Origin: TMED108 sp964386795
Lineage (GTDB): Bacteria > Fidelibacterota > Marinisomatia > Marinisomatales > TCS55
Direction of reading: 5' to 3'
Assembly: GCA_964386795.1 (NCBI GenBank)
Contig: CAYLUE010000002.1
Span: 1 to 64,000, forward strand
Length of the DNA stretch: 64,000 bases
A program made the position numbers and the translations under genes. The notes beneath the pieces are model-generated. The model was given only the letters and a program-made list of their open reading frames with translations. It ran no database searches and was not told the origin of the DNA. Shown piece by piece: positions 1-9,817 of the stretch; the first letter of the stretch is position 1, and each line of letters opens with the position of its first letter.

Positions 1-2661
1 GAAGATGAGATTATGAATGGTTTTGCAATGTGGACTTATCAAACCTTTATATGGGTGGATCAAAATGATGCGGCTATTTGGCTAGAAAAAGGTAAGTGGC
101 TAGAGCAAGTTTTAGCTCATGAGCTGCAGCATATTGTCCTTTTACATAAAACTAAATCATGGTTACCGGAACCAATGGGACAATTATTATCTGGAATGCC
201 CGGTTGGCTTGTAGAAGGCACAGCAGAATATGAAACTGAAAGTTGGCGGCCTTATAGAGCTGACCTTTCACATAAAGCGCATGTTTTGCGAAATAAAATG
301 GATACGATGGATCCCCATCATGATGGTTTTTCTAAAATGCTTTATTGGGCTGATCGTTTCGGTGATTCTACAATTGCACAGACTCTAGAATATCGTAATA
401 CATTTAATGTTTTTAGATTTGCTGAAGGTTTTAAAAAAACAACAGGGATTAGCGTTAAACAGTTTAATGAGGACTGGCGAAGATATATGAATACTTATTA
501 TTATGGCTATAGGTCCCAAAAAGAAACCTATAAAGAAATAGGAGAAGTAATCTCTTTCCCATTAAAAAAAGTGCAATCTGCAATGTTTTATAAAGATAGT
601 AGTCAAATTGCAATACTAGGAAGGTTAGATAAAGATCGTAGAGATGTTTCACTTATAATTGCTAATCGAGATACCACTAAAGAAAAAAAGCGGCTTGTAA
701 AATGGGAAAAAGCTATTGATAAACTTAAAGAGAAGAAGAAGAAAACAAAAAAGGACTCTTTGGCTATAAAGAAAAAATATAAAGAAAAAATTCTTTGGGA
801 TAAAAATGAAGTTGACTACGGTCAGTTTCACGGACGTATGTCATGGTCTTTTAACGGCAATAAGCTAGCTTATGCTAAATATCATTTTGGGGAAAATCAA
901 TCTCTGGTCTATGATATAAAAATTTATGATAAAAATTTAGGTAAGCATTTTTGGCTTACCGATTCTAAACGAGCTACATACCCAATTTGGTTAGATTCTA
1001 ATAAAGTTGCGTATGTCTCTCATTATAATAGTGTTTCAAATATCTTTATAAGCAGCCTAGATCAAAAAGAAGTAGAAAATCTTACAGGCTTTACTAAAAA
1101 TACGCAAATTACATTTCTAGCAATCTCACCTGACCAACGTCAAATTGCTTTTGCAATGAATCCTGAAAATGGCAATATGGATATTTATATAATTGATCTA
1201 GAATCTAAAGCCATAACTCGTCTCACAGATAATTCTATGGCAGATATTATGCCCGTTTGGCATCCAGATAACAAATCAATTTCCTATACATCAAATGCTA
1301 ATGGTGTACCCAATATATATACTGTCGATTTAAATACTAAAAAAATTATTGCAAACACTGATGCTGGGGATGGTATTTGGACCCATCAGTGGATGCCAAA
1401 AGATTCCGTCTTGCTTGCAACTTCATTGGGAGATATAGATAGCGTTCGTTTGATCAAGGTTGATCCTTTTAGGGTTTCAGATACTACCCCTTTATCTTTA
1501 AGGGATAATTATACTTCTTGGCTAGAGGCAGGTCCGGACGTGAGTTTTGTTAATAATAAACCGGGGAAAGTCCCTGATATTTCTAAACCGGAAAAATATA
1601 AATTCATAAAACACATGAGACCTTTTAGTACTGTCTTTCTACCATTACCGGGGGCTCCATTTTTCGCCACTACTATTACAGATGCGTTAGGGAAAAACAT
1701 GTTTGGGATCGGTGGGTATTTAATCCCTACTGATTTAGATAAAAGCGGGTTTCAGCTAGCCTATATTAATCCAATGTGGGGTCTGAGTATTTCTCGTAAT
1801 TTTGATTTTGCTTTCCGTCCCTATCAAAAAGCTTGGTTAGTCGATTCAAAAAGTGGTGCCTCTTTTACAATTAACAATCCAATTAATTTTGGAGAATATC
1901 CTTCATCAAATCATTTATTTTATGCCGGAGCTACAATTATAAATCATAATGTAACTGTTGGTAAAGAAACAGATAAAGAGACGGGTGAATTAATACCGCT
2001 TGATAAATCTAGCTTTGTTGACCTTCCGGTTCCTGAATCAGGGAATGATGGATTTATTACTATTGGATATCAGTGGTTAAATCGTAGACCTCATAAAATA
2101 AATACGATTGCCCCAAAAGACGGGTTTGGAATAAGTGGCCTGGTTGATTATGCCAATAAAGACTTATTTGGAGACTTTAGCTTTACAAGACTAGAGGGTG
2201 ACTTTTTTGCTAATATACCTGTAAACAAAAGCGGCTCTTTGGTTTCATATTTTCGGTTAAAAACAATGGCGGTTTCTGGCAAACCGCCTGCTCAAGAATA
2301 TGTTGGACTTACTGATGATATACCAATCTATATTCAAGGTATAGCACCAAGTAGGTTTGTGCCTGAAAATCATAATCCTCGCGGATGGTCTGGTTACCGA
2401 TTAGGTGATAAGCTATTATTTGGATCAGCTGAACTAAGACAAGCAGCAGGGCCAATATCATTAAATTTAATTTCAGATTTTGGCAATGCCTGGTTTTCAA
2501 AGTCTGAAAAAGAGAAAATAGTAGTTACTGTAGGTTATGAACTTCGCTTTGCTCTTGGGCCTTTAGTTATTTCAGGTGGTGATGCTCAAGAAATTGAAGG
2601 GTGGAAAAATAAACAAACCCCTATTAGATATTATCGATTAGCATTGATTAACCCATTTTAA
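1..2661 (+). CDS. Secreted metallopeptidase (HELQH) with WD40-like propeller and C-terminal beta-barrel, 5'-partial
   Basis: The reading frame is already open at base 1, so the N-terminus, including any signal peptide, lies outside the window; residue numbers here count from the ATG at 13. A gluzincin zinc motif HELQH (36-40) is followed by WLVEGTAEY (65-73), the layout of the peptidase MA family, with a Glu of that segment as likely third zinc ligand. A Lys-rich, probably coiled segment (about 225-260) precedes several TolB/PD40-type propeller repeats (about 275-480), for example SPDQRQIAF and WHPDNKSISYTS. The last 300 or so residues are rich in alternating aromatic/Gly strands and end in YRLALINPF with a terminal Phe, like an outer-membrane surface-antigen barrel. 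Seen: motifs and order. Inferred: an outer-membrane protein exposing a protease and a propeller. Substrate unknown. Confidence 0.75.
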   Translation, partial: EDEIMNGFAMWTYQTFIWVDQNDAAIWLEKGKWLEQVLAHELQHIVLLHKTKSWLPEPMGQLLSGMPGWLVEGTAEYETESWRPYRADLSHKAHVLRNKMDTMDPHHDGFSKMLYWADRFGDSTIAQTLEYRNTFNVFRFAEGFKKTTGISVKQFNEDWRRYMNTYYYGYRSQKETYKEIGEVISFPLKKVQSAMFYKDSSQIAILGRLDKDRRDVSLIIANRDTTKEKKRLVKWEKAIDKLKEKKKKTKKDSLAIKKKYKEKILWDKNEVDYGQFHGRMSWSFNGNKLAYAKYHFGENQSLVYDIKIYDKNLGKHFWLTDSKRATYPIWLDSNKVAYVSHYNSVSNIFISSLDQKEVENLTGFTKNTQITFLAISPDQRQIAFAMNPENGNMDIYIIDLESKAITRLTDNSMADIMPVWHPDNKSISYTSNANGVPNIYTVDLNTKKIIANTDAGDGIWTHQWMPKDSVLLATSLGDIDSVRLIKVDPFRVSDTTPLSLRDNYTSWLEAGPDVSFVNNKPGKVPDISKPEKYKFIKHMRPFSTVFLPLPGAPFFATTITDALGKNMFGIGGYLIPTDLDKSGFQLAYINPMWGLSISRNFDFAFRPYQKAWLVDSKSGASFTINNPINFGEYPSSNHLFYAGATIINHNVTVGKETDKETGELIPLDKSSFVDLPVPESGNDGFITIGYQWLNRRPHKINTIAPKDGFGISGLVDYANKDLFGDFSFTRLEGDFFANIPVNKSGSLVSYFRLKTMAVSGKPPAQEYVGLTDDIPIYIQGIAPSRFVPENHNPRGWSGYRLGDKLLFGSAELRQAAGPISLNLISDFGNAWFSKSEKEKIVVTVGYELRFALGPLVISGGDAQEIEGWKNKQTPIRYYRLALINPF

Positions 2662-2895
2662 TTAATTAGAGATATTAGCATGGAAACTTGTGATGAGTCC
2701 CTTTCATTGTATCAAGCTTGGGGTAAAAGAGGTGCATAAAGTTGATTTTAATAATCTCCAAAAATGAAAAAATTATATAATAATCAAATTCGCTCTTTTA
2801 TAGTTGAATGAATTGAATGTAACCTTAGGTACAACAAATATAATTTATTTGATGTTTTCTTTCCGCATATTAAAGACCAGCCAGCAACACCTTAC

Positions 2896-4188
2896 ATGAA
2901 ATCCACCCTATCCGAAATAACCACAATTGTAGGCGCGCAATGGGGAGACGAAGGTAAAGGTAAAATCACAGATTTCTTTGCGGGGGATTCAGACTACGTT
3001 GTCCGATTTCATGGTGGTAATAATGCAGGGCATACGGTGATCGTTGATGGAAATGTTTTCAAGCTCCACCTAATTCCATCTGGTGTTATTTATGGTGGAC
3101 CCTTGAGCGTTATTGGTAATGGAGTCGTTATAGATCCAAAAGCCCTGATTGACGAAATCAATTATTTAAAAGATAAGGGTATTGACCCAAAATTAATGGT
3201 AAGTGATAGGGCACATGTAATTATGCCATATCACATTGCTCTTGATGGAGCCCTTTCTAATCATCAAGAGAACCTGGCCGCTGGAAGCACTAATCGTGGT
3301 ATTGCTCCCGTTTACGCTGATAAAATGTTTCGAAATGGAATTCGAATAATTGATTTATTAGAGCCATCGGTATTTTCTGAAAAATTAAATAAAGGGTTCG
3401 CCTTTAATAAAAAATTGATAGAAAATGTATTGGGTCAATCTTTTAGCCCAACCATTGAAGAAATATTAGAAACATATATTCAATATGGCAAAATACTGGA
3501 ACCGTATATTGCAGATGTTTCGGTAGAGTTACACAAAGCCCATATACAGGGAAAGCGCATACTGTTTGAAGGGGCTCAAGGAATTAGTTTAGATGTGGAT
3601 CATGGTATCTATCCATTTACTACCTCATCTAATACTGCTGCTGGTCATATATCAATCGGATCTGGGGTAACCTTTCATAAGGTAGATAGAATCATTGGTG
3701 TGACAAAAGCGTATTTAAGTAGAGTTGGTGAAAGTCCGTTGCCAAGTGAGGCTGATGATAGTGATGCAGATTTAATTCGTGAAAAAGGAGGTGAATACGG
3801 CACCACCACTGGAAGACCAAGGCGTATCGGTTGGTTAGACCTGGTTCAAGTTCGTCAGGCCGTACGGGTAAGCGGGCTAACAGAAATTGCTCTCACTAAG
3901 CTTGATGTCTTAAATAACATCCCTGAAATTCCAATATGTACATCATACAAAATAAACGATACTGAGACTAAAGAAATGCCTGCAAGCCTTACGCACTATC
4001 GCGATGCAAAACCTATATATAAAAAATTAGCTGGCTGGGGAGATCTACCCGAAAATATTTGGGACAAAGGATACGATGCGCTCCCAATTGAAATTAAAAA
4101 TTATATCACTTTCATTGAAAATGAAGTGGGTTGCCCTGTTAAAATTGTATCAGTAGGTCCCCAGCGACATGAAACTATTATCAGATAG
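2896..4188 (+). CDS. purA: Adenylosuccinate synthetase
   Basis: Joins IMP and aspartate using GTP to form adenylosuccinate, the first committed step from IMP to AMP, in the cytoplasm. The 430-residue length is normal. The P-loop GDEGKGK is at 17-23, NNAGHT follows near 50 and the IMP-binding segment GTTTGRPRRIGWLD is near residue 300. The ATG start places GAQWGDEGKGK at the usual distance from the N-terminus. It is the first gene of the eleven-gene purine run, 37 bp before purL, and is preceded by a 234 bp non-coding stretch that presumably carries the operon promoter; I could not identify a riboswitch or PurR-type operator there. Confidence 0.97.
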   Translation: MKSTLSEITTIVGAQWGDEGKGKITDFFAGDSDYVVRFHGGNNAGHTVIVDGNVFKLHLIPSGVIYGGPLSVIGNGVVIDPKALIDEINYLKDKGIDPKLMVSDRAHVIMPYHIALDGALSNHQENLAAGSTNRGIAPVYADKMFRNGIRIIDLLEPSVFSEKLNKGFAFNKKLIENVLGQSFSPTIEEILETYIQYGKILEPYIADVSVELHKAHIQGKRILFEGAQGISLDVDHGIYPFTTSSNTAAGHISIGSGVTFHKVDRIIGVTKAYLSRVGESPLPSEADDSDADLIREKGGEYGTTTGRPRRIGWLDLVQVRQAVRVSGLTEIALTKLDVLNNIPEIPICTSYKINDTETKEMPASLTHYRDAKPIYKKLAGWGDLPENIWDKGYDALPIEIKNYITFIENEVGCPVKIVSVGPQRHETIIR

Positions 4189-4225
4189 TTTTTTGTTATA
4201 AAAAGAATTTAATGGCATATTCCCT

Positions 4226-6559
4226 ATGGCATTTACAAAAGAAATTGTCGATTTCAGCAGCCTAGATACGCAAGGTATCAAAAAAAAACTAGCTGAGCTA
4301 AACATACCTCTTACGCCAGATGAGGTAATAAAAATTCAAAATGAAATGTTGGGGCGTGCTCCTTCTCTCCCAGAGCTAGTACTTTTTTCTATACAAGGAT
4401 CGGAGCACTGTAGCTATAAAAGCAGTCGCAATCATTTAAAGCAATTTACCACAGAGGGTCCAGATGTAGTGCTTGGAGCAAAGGAAGATGCTGGAGTTGT
4501 TGCGGTGGTAACAGATCAAAACGGAAATAGATGGTGTGTTGTTATGAGCCATGAAAGTCATAATCATCCATCTCAGATTGTTCCATATGAAGGCGCTGCT
4601 ACTGGCGTTGGGGGCAATGTTCGTGATGTTGTGTGTATGGGTGCTGAGGTTATAGCCTGTACAGATTCATTTCGATTTGGAGATATAAATAATAAAAAAA
4701 CCAAATGGATAAATGATGGTGTTGTATCGGGCATTGCTGGTTATGGAAACCCATTGGGCATACCAAACATTGGTGGTGACATTTATTATCATAGCGGATA
4801 TAATGAGAATTGCCTTGTCACGCTTGTAACCCTTGGTATTGTACGAGAAGATCATATCATCCATTCTTATGCACCAGAAAATGCGGATGGATATGATTTA
4901 ATTCTTGTTGGTAAGCCTACAGACAATAGCGGATTTGGTGGTGCGAGCTTTGCTTCGCTTGAACTAGAAGAAGATAAAAAAGATCAGAATAAAGGTGCGG
5001 TGCAAGAGCCAAATGCATTTTTAGAAAGGCATCTATTAAAATCATCGTATGCTTTATTTGATAAAATAAAACAAATGGATTTAGTTGATAGGGTTGGCTT
5101 TAAAGATTTGGGGGCAGGTGGTGTAGCATGCGCTAGTGTAGAGCTAGCTGAAACTTCAGGCTACGGTTCAGAGGTATGGTTGGATAGAGTACATACCGGT
5201 ATGAATGGATTACATCCATCCGTATATCTTTGCAGTGAAACACAGGAAAGGTTTATGTGGGTATGTCCACCAGATATAACGCAATTGATTTTAGATCATT
5301 ATAATAAAATTTATAATCTTCCTGCTGTCAGCGATGGAGCAAGGGCATCCCAGATTGGTAAAATAAGATCTGATGGTCAATATGTTGTGCATTATAATGG
5401 CGAAACAATCATTGATGCAAAAGCCAATCAAGTTACCAGGGGGTTTTTGTACGAACGAAAATTTACAGCTATAAATAAAAAGGATGATACTCCGTTACTA
5501 GATCAGGTTGCAGACTATGGTTCTATATTATTAAAATTATTATCTCATGAAAACATTGCAAGTCGAAAATCAGTTTATGATAAATATGATAAACAGGTAC
5601 AAGGTAGAACAATAATGGAGTCTGGTCGAGCAGATAGCGGTGTTATGGCACCATTTAATTCAAAAAATTATCCCAAAGAAATTAGAAAAACGGGAATTGC
5701 CCTATCAACCGATCATAATCCATTGTATGGTATGGTTGATCCCTACTGGGCTGGAGTCAATGCCGTAGTTGAATCTATGAGGAATGTTGCCTCTGTTGGG
5801 GCCACACCGCATGCGCTTACAGATTGTTTGTGTTTTGGAAATCCAGAAAAAGAAAATCAAATGTGGGAGTTTGTAGAAAGTGTTCGTGGAATATCAGACG
5901 CATGCAACGCAATTACTTTAAAAGATAATCCAATCCATGCCACACCAATCATTGCCGGTAATGTTAGTTTCTATAATGAATCAAGAAATGGCTCTATCCC
6001 AGCAAGCCCAATTGTGAGTTGCCTTGGAAAAATTAATGATATAAATAAAACTATTGGGATGGCCTTTACATCTCTTGGTTCTAATATAGTTATGGTCGGT
6101 CAGCGGAAAAATGAAATGGGCGGATCAGCTTATTTTCATTTAAATAATGAATTGGGTACGAATTTACCAAAACCAGATTTGCAGGAGGTCAAAAAGCAGA
6201 TTTATGGTTTAACAGATTGTATTGATAATAATATGGTATTATCCTGCCATGATATTTCAGATGGTGGGATAGCGGTAGCGCTAGCTGAAATGACATTTAA
6301 AAATAATATTGGCTGTAACGTTTCGATTGAAAGTGATTTAAGGATTGATGAAATATTATTTTCAGAAACTGGGGGGTTTATATTAGAAGTTAACGATGAA
6401 AACATTCACAGTATAACTAACTGTTTTTCTAAATATGATTTGGAAGTATTTGTTATTGGAAAGACAGTTAGTAAAAACATAATGATTAATGAAGAGATTA
6501 ATATATCAATCGAACAAGGTCGCGATTCTTGGGAAAATGGATTAACAAATAAACTATGA
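4226..6559 (+). CDS. purL: Phosphoribosylformylglycinamidine synthase, small PurL subunit
   Basis: Catalytic subunit of FGAM synthase (FGAR + glutamine + ATP to FGAM). At 777 residues it is the small PurL type, which in known systems works as a complex with PurQ (glutaminase) and PurS. The conserved ESHNHPSQ segment and glycine-rich TGVGGNVRDV lie near residues 109-135, and a second AIRS-type half begins near 430 with the SGRADSGVMAP segment. The partner subunits are supplied by the fused PurQ-PurS-PurS protein two genes downstream. The stop is 10 bp before the purM start. Confidence 0.96.
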   Translation: MAFTKEIVDFSSLDTQGIKKKLAELNIPLTPDEVIKIQNEMLGRAPSLPELVLFSIQGSEHCSYKSSRNHLKQFTTEGPDVVLGAKEDAGVVAVVTDQNGNRWCVVMSHESHNHPSQIVPYEGAATGVGGNVRDVVCMGAEVIACTDSFRFGDINNKKTKWINDGVVSGIAGYGNPLGIPNIGGDIYYHSGYNENCLVTLVTLGIVREDHIIHSYAPENADGYDLILVGKPTDNSGFGGASFASLELEEDKKDQNKGAVQEPNAFLERHLLKSSYALFDKIKQMDLVDRVGFKDLGAGGVACASVELAETSGYGSEVWLDRVHTGMNGLHPSVYLCSETQERFMWVCPPDITQLILDHYNKIYNLPAVSDGARASQIGKIRSDGQYVVHYNGETIIDAKANQVTRGFLYERKFTAINKKDDTPLLDQVADYGSILLKLLSHENIASRKSVYDKYDKQVQGRTIMESGRADSGVMAPFNSKNYPKEIRKTGIALSTDHNPLYGMVDPYWAGVNAVVESMRNVASVGATPHALTDCLCFGNPEKENQMWEFVESVRGISDACNAITLKDNPIHATPIIAGNVSFYNESRNGSIPASPIVSCLGKINDINKTIGMAFTSLGSNIVMVGQRKNEMGGSAYFHLNNELGTNLPKPDLQEVKKQIYGLTDCIDNNMVLSCHDISDGGIAVALAEMTFKNNIGCNVSIESDLRIDEILFSETGGFILEVNDENIHSITNCFSKYDLEVFVIGKTVSKNIMINEEINISIEQGRDSWENGLTNKL

Positions 6560-6569
6560 AGATACAATC

Positions 6570-7607
6570 TTGAAAAAAATAAACTATAAATCAGCAGGAG
6601 TTGATATTGATGCTGGAAACGAAGCTGTTGATAAAATAAAAGGGAAAGTAAAATCTACATTCTCAAAAAATGTACTTACTGGCATTGGTGGGTTTGGGTC
6701 ACTGTATAGTCTTAAAGATATTGTTTCAAAATATAAAAATCCTATAATGGTTCAGAGTATTGATGGCGTTGGAACTAAAACCATTATTGCAAGAAAAATG
6801 AAAAAATATGATACGATTGGTATAGATTTATTGAGCGCTGCAGCTAATGATATTTTAGTCATGGGAGCAAGGCCATTGACCTTTTTAGACTACATCGCCA
6901 ATGATAAATTAGATCCTAATATAATTGATCAAATTGTCTCTGGAATGGTTTCAGCATGCTTAGATACTGGCGTATCGCTTGTAGGTGGTGAAACCGCAGA
7001 AATGCCTGACACATACCTGCCTGGGGAACATGACTTAGTTGGGGTTATTACTGGAGTTGTTGAGCGAGATAAAATAATTGATGGTCACAATATAAACGTA
7101 GGCGATACAATACTCGGCTTACCATCTAATGGATTACATACAAATGGATATTCTTTTGCAAGAAAATTATTTTTTGAAATTGGTAAGTATGATATAAATG
7201 ATGTCATTCCTGATCTAGAAACCTCAGTGGGATTAGCATTGCTTGAACCACATATTAACTACACGAATCATATTTTTACTTTATTGGATTCAAATATTGA
7301 AATAAAAGGCGTTGCACATATTACCGGTGGTGGTATGGTTGAAAATATACCCCGCGTCCTTCCGGATAGCTGTGGAGCGAAAATTGATTTAGGAACATGG
7401 CCAATTTTACCGCTTTTTAAAACTATGCAATCAATTGGTTCAGTTGATGATGATGAAATGTTCAGGGCATTTAATATGGGAATTGGTATGGCAATTATAA
7501 TTGACCCATTAAAAGTTAATGATGTAAAAACTATTTTAGCTAAACTAACTCCTGTATTCGAAATTGGAAAAATTACCTCTGGAAACAAGGATGTAGTAAT
7601 TGCATAA
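6570..7607 (+). CDS. purM: Phosphoribosylformylglycinamidine cyclo-ligase (AIR synthetase)
   Basis: Closes the imidazole ring: FGAM + ATP to AIR. The 345-residue protein carries YKSAGVDIDAGN at its N-terminus, DGVGTKT near residue 65, GGETAEMPD near 143-151 and GGGMVENIPRVLP near 252, all typical of the family. The start is a TTG at 6570, the only codon that gives the family N-terminus; no ATG is available in frame just upstream. It follows purL by 10 bp and its stop overlaps the next start by 8 bp, so translation is probably coupled. Confidence 0.96.
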   Translation: MKKINYKSAGVDIDAGNEAVDKIKGKVKSTFSKNVLTGIGGFGSLYSLKDIVSKYKNPIMVQSIDGVGTKTIIARKMKKYDTIGIDLLSAAANDILVMGARPLTFLDYIANDKLDPNIIDQIVSGMVSACLDTGVSLVGGETAEMPDTYLPGEHDLVGVITGVVERDKIIDGHNINVGDTILGLPSNGLHTNGYSFARKLFFEIGKYDINDVIPDLETSVGLALLEPHINYTNHIFTLLDSNIEIKGVAHITGGGMVENIPRVLPDSCGAKIDLGTWPILPLFKTMQSIGSVDDDEMFRAFNMGIGMAIIIDPLKVNDVKTILAKLTPVFEIGKITSGNKDVVIA

Positions 7608-8856
7608 AATAGGTATCATCCAATTCCCAGGCTCAAACACTGAACGAGAAACATTTATGGCATGCATGCGTGTGGGTATGGAGCCTCATGAAGTATTATG
7701 GAATAGTTCTCATGATATATTATCCAATTTGGATGGTTTTATCATAGTGGGTGGATTTTCATATGAAGACCGTTCTCGTGCGGGAATCATAGCAGCTTTG
7801 GATCCAATTATGGAGCAGATCAAAATTGAATCTGAAAAAGGTAAGCCTGTCCTTGGAATATGTAATGGTGCTCAAATATTGGTCGAAAGCGGTCTTGTTC
7901 CAGGTCTAGACAATTATTCAATCGGGGCAGCATTAACAGATAACAAGCGAATCATTGATGGGAAAGTGGTTGGTGTTGGTTATTATAATACCTGGACAAA
8001 CCTTAAAATGTCAACAGAGCCCAATCGATGTGCTTTTACAAGAAAGTTGGATTCCAACACTCTTATTAATATTCCCCTTGCGCATGGTGAGGGCCGGTTT
8101 GTTATGCCAGATGATTTGCTAAAACAAATTGTAAAAAATAATCAGGCTGCATTCAAATACTCTGATGTATCTGGAAAAATAATTAACGAGTTTCCAACAA
8201 ACCCTAATGGATCGGTAAGTAATATTGCTGCAATATGTAATGGTGCTGGTAATGTAATGGCAATGATGCCACACCCCGAGCGGACAACAAAAGGAGATGC
8301 AATTTTCTCATCAATGAAAGAATTTATTGATGAGAAATATCCAACAATTAATCAATCATTAAATTATAAAATTTCTAAAATTGAGGCTAAGGATTTACAA
8401 ATAAATGACCAATCAACAGAGTGGGTGGTTGATTTAATTATTACTGATAATGAAGCTAAGTCAGTTAATACGGCTTTGGGACATCTTGGTTATGACGTTG
8501 ATGTTAAAAGACAAATTCATTGGGAAATAAATATTGATGGCGACAGAACAGCGGTATTAAATAAAATAATAGATAGCGGAGAACTTTTTAATTCCAATAA
8601 AGAATATCTTATAAACGATGATGATAGATATGATGCATCGTTCTTAGTGAGGCCAAATGATGATATATATGGCAGGGCTAAATATGAGTCCCTAACTAAG
8701 CGTTTTGATATAAAAGAAATTTCTTACATAAAACGCGGAGTAATATGGAATGTAAATGTCAATAGCGGTAATTTAGATGATGAAATAAATTCAATTTTAA
8801 CAACAAACATATTTTTTAACCCACATTGCTATGAATACTATAGAATCAACAAATAA
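7600..8856 (+). CDS. purQ: PurQ glutaminase fused to two tandem PurS-like domains
   Basis: Glutamine amidotransferase subunit of FGAM synthase carrying its own PurS module. Residues 1-245 are a complete class I amidotransferase of PurQ type: nucleophile Cys88 in LGICNGAQ and the His225/Glu227 pair in MPHPERTT. PurQ alone is normally about 225-250 residues; here about 170 more follow. Two stretches, about 274-340 (with ALGHLGYDVDVKRQIHWEI) and about 346-416 (with VRPNDDIYGRAKYESLT), each resemble the beta-alpha-beta pattern of the roughly 80-residue PurS protein. No separate purS lies in the operon. The TTG start overlaps purM by 8 bp; the 3' end overlaps purC by 26 bp. PurQ is certain; the PurS assignment rests on pattern, position and the absence of another purS. 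Confidence 0.9.
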   Translation: MHKIGIIQFPGSNTERETFMACMRVGMEPHEVLWNSSHDILSNLDGFIIVGGFSYEDRSRAGIIAALDPIMEQIKIESEKGKPVLGICNGAQILVESGLVPGLDNYSIGAALTDNKRIIDGKVVGVGYYNTWTNLKMSTEPNRCAFTRKLDSNTLINIPLAHGEGRFVMPDDLLKQIVKNNQAAFKYSDVSGKIINEFPTNPNGSVSNIAAICNGAGNVMAMMPHPERTTKGDAIFSSMKEFIDEKYPTINQSLNYKISKIEAKDLQINDQSTEWVVDLIITDNEAKSVNTALGHLGYDVDVKRQIHWEINIDGDRTAVLNKIIDSGELFNSNKEYLINDDDRYDASFLVRPNDDIYGRAKYESLTKRFDIKEISYIKRGVIWNVNVNSGNLDDEINSILTTNIFFNPHCYEYYRINK

Positions 8857-9817
8857 ATATAAAGAATCGATATCATCTTCGATTAATAATACACTAACAC
8901 AAACAGAGCTTAAATCTGGAAATAAGAAATCAGGCAAGGTTAGGGACCAATACGATCTGGGCGATAAGCTGGCGCTAATTACTACTGATCGGCAAAGTGC
9001 ATTTGACCGGGTGCTAGCCTCCATACCTTATAAAGGTCAAGTGCTTAACTTAACCAGTGCATGGTGGTTTGAGCAAACCAAAGATATCATTCAAAACCAT
9101 GTTATTGATATACCTGACCCAAATGTAACGCTTGCTAAAAAGTGCGATGTATTCCCAATTGAATTTGTGGTTAGGGGTTTTATTACTGGAAGCACAAGCA
9201 CTTCACTATGGACCGTATATAATAATGGTGATAGGGAATATTGTGGCAATAAACTACCTGAAGGCCTTGAAAAAAATCAGCGCCTTGAAAAAAATATGCT
9301 TACCCCTACCACAAAAGAAGAGCATCATGATAGGCCAATAGCCCCTGATGAAATTGTTAGTGAAGGCTGGATGTCTGAAGCAGACTGGAATTATTGTAGT
9401 AATAAAGCAATGGAGCTTTTTGAGTTTGGTCAAAAAACTTCATTAGAACATGGGATGATTTTAGTAGATACAAAATATGAGATGGGCAAAGATATAGATG
9501 GTAATATTGTATTAATTGATGAAATACATACGCCAGACTCCAGTAGATACTGGATTGCGGATACTTATCAAACAAGGATAGATGATGGAAAAGAACCGCA
9601 AAATATTGATAAAGAATTTTTGAGGTTATGGTTTGTTGATAACTGTGATCCGTATAACGATAAAACCCTGCCTGATGCACCTGAAGAATTGGTTGTTGAA
9701 CTATCAAGACGATATATTTATTTATTTGAAACTATTACTGGTAAAGAATTCCCTTTTCCCAGCAATGATTTAGCAATCAATGAAAGGATTAATCACAACT
9801 TAAAGGATAGTTTATGA
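8831..9817 (+). CDS. purC: SAICAR synthetase (long form)
   Basis: Condenses CAIR with aspartate (ATP-dependent) to SAICAR. Visible family features are SGKVRDQYDLGD near residue 33, TTDRQSAFD, FPIEFVVRGFITGST, VDTKYEMG near 212 and IDEIHTPDSSRYW near 228-240. At 328 residues it is of the longer type rather than the roughly 240-residue Bacillus/E. coli type, with extra residues at both ends. Its ATG lies inside the 3' end of purQ-purS (26 bp overlap) and its stop overlaps the purE start (ATGA, 4 bp). The purC-purE order and coupling parallel the two halves of animal PAICS. Confidence 0.95.
   Translation: MNTIESTNKYKESISSSINNTLTQTELKSGNKKSGKVRDQYDLGDKLALITTDRQSAFDRVLASIPYKGQVLNLTSAWWFEQTKDIIQNHVIDIPDPNVTLAKKCDVFPIEFVVRGFITGSTSTSLWTVYNNGDREYCGNKLPEGLEKNQRLEKNMLTPTTKEEHHDRPIAPDEIVSEGWMSEADWNYCSNKAMELFEFGQKTSLEHGMILVDTKYEMGKDIDGNIVLIDEIHTPDSSRYWIADTYQTRIDDGKEPQNIDKEFLRLWFVDNCDPYNDKTLPDAPEELVVELSRRYIYLFETITGKEFPFPSNDLAINERINHNLKDSL

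Noticed and set aside
2662..2895. Purine riboswitch or operator upstream of purA
   Set aside because: I looked for the conserved riboswitch core and for a clear palindromic operator and saw neither; only a meaningless 19-codon frame is present.
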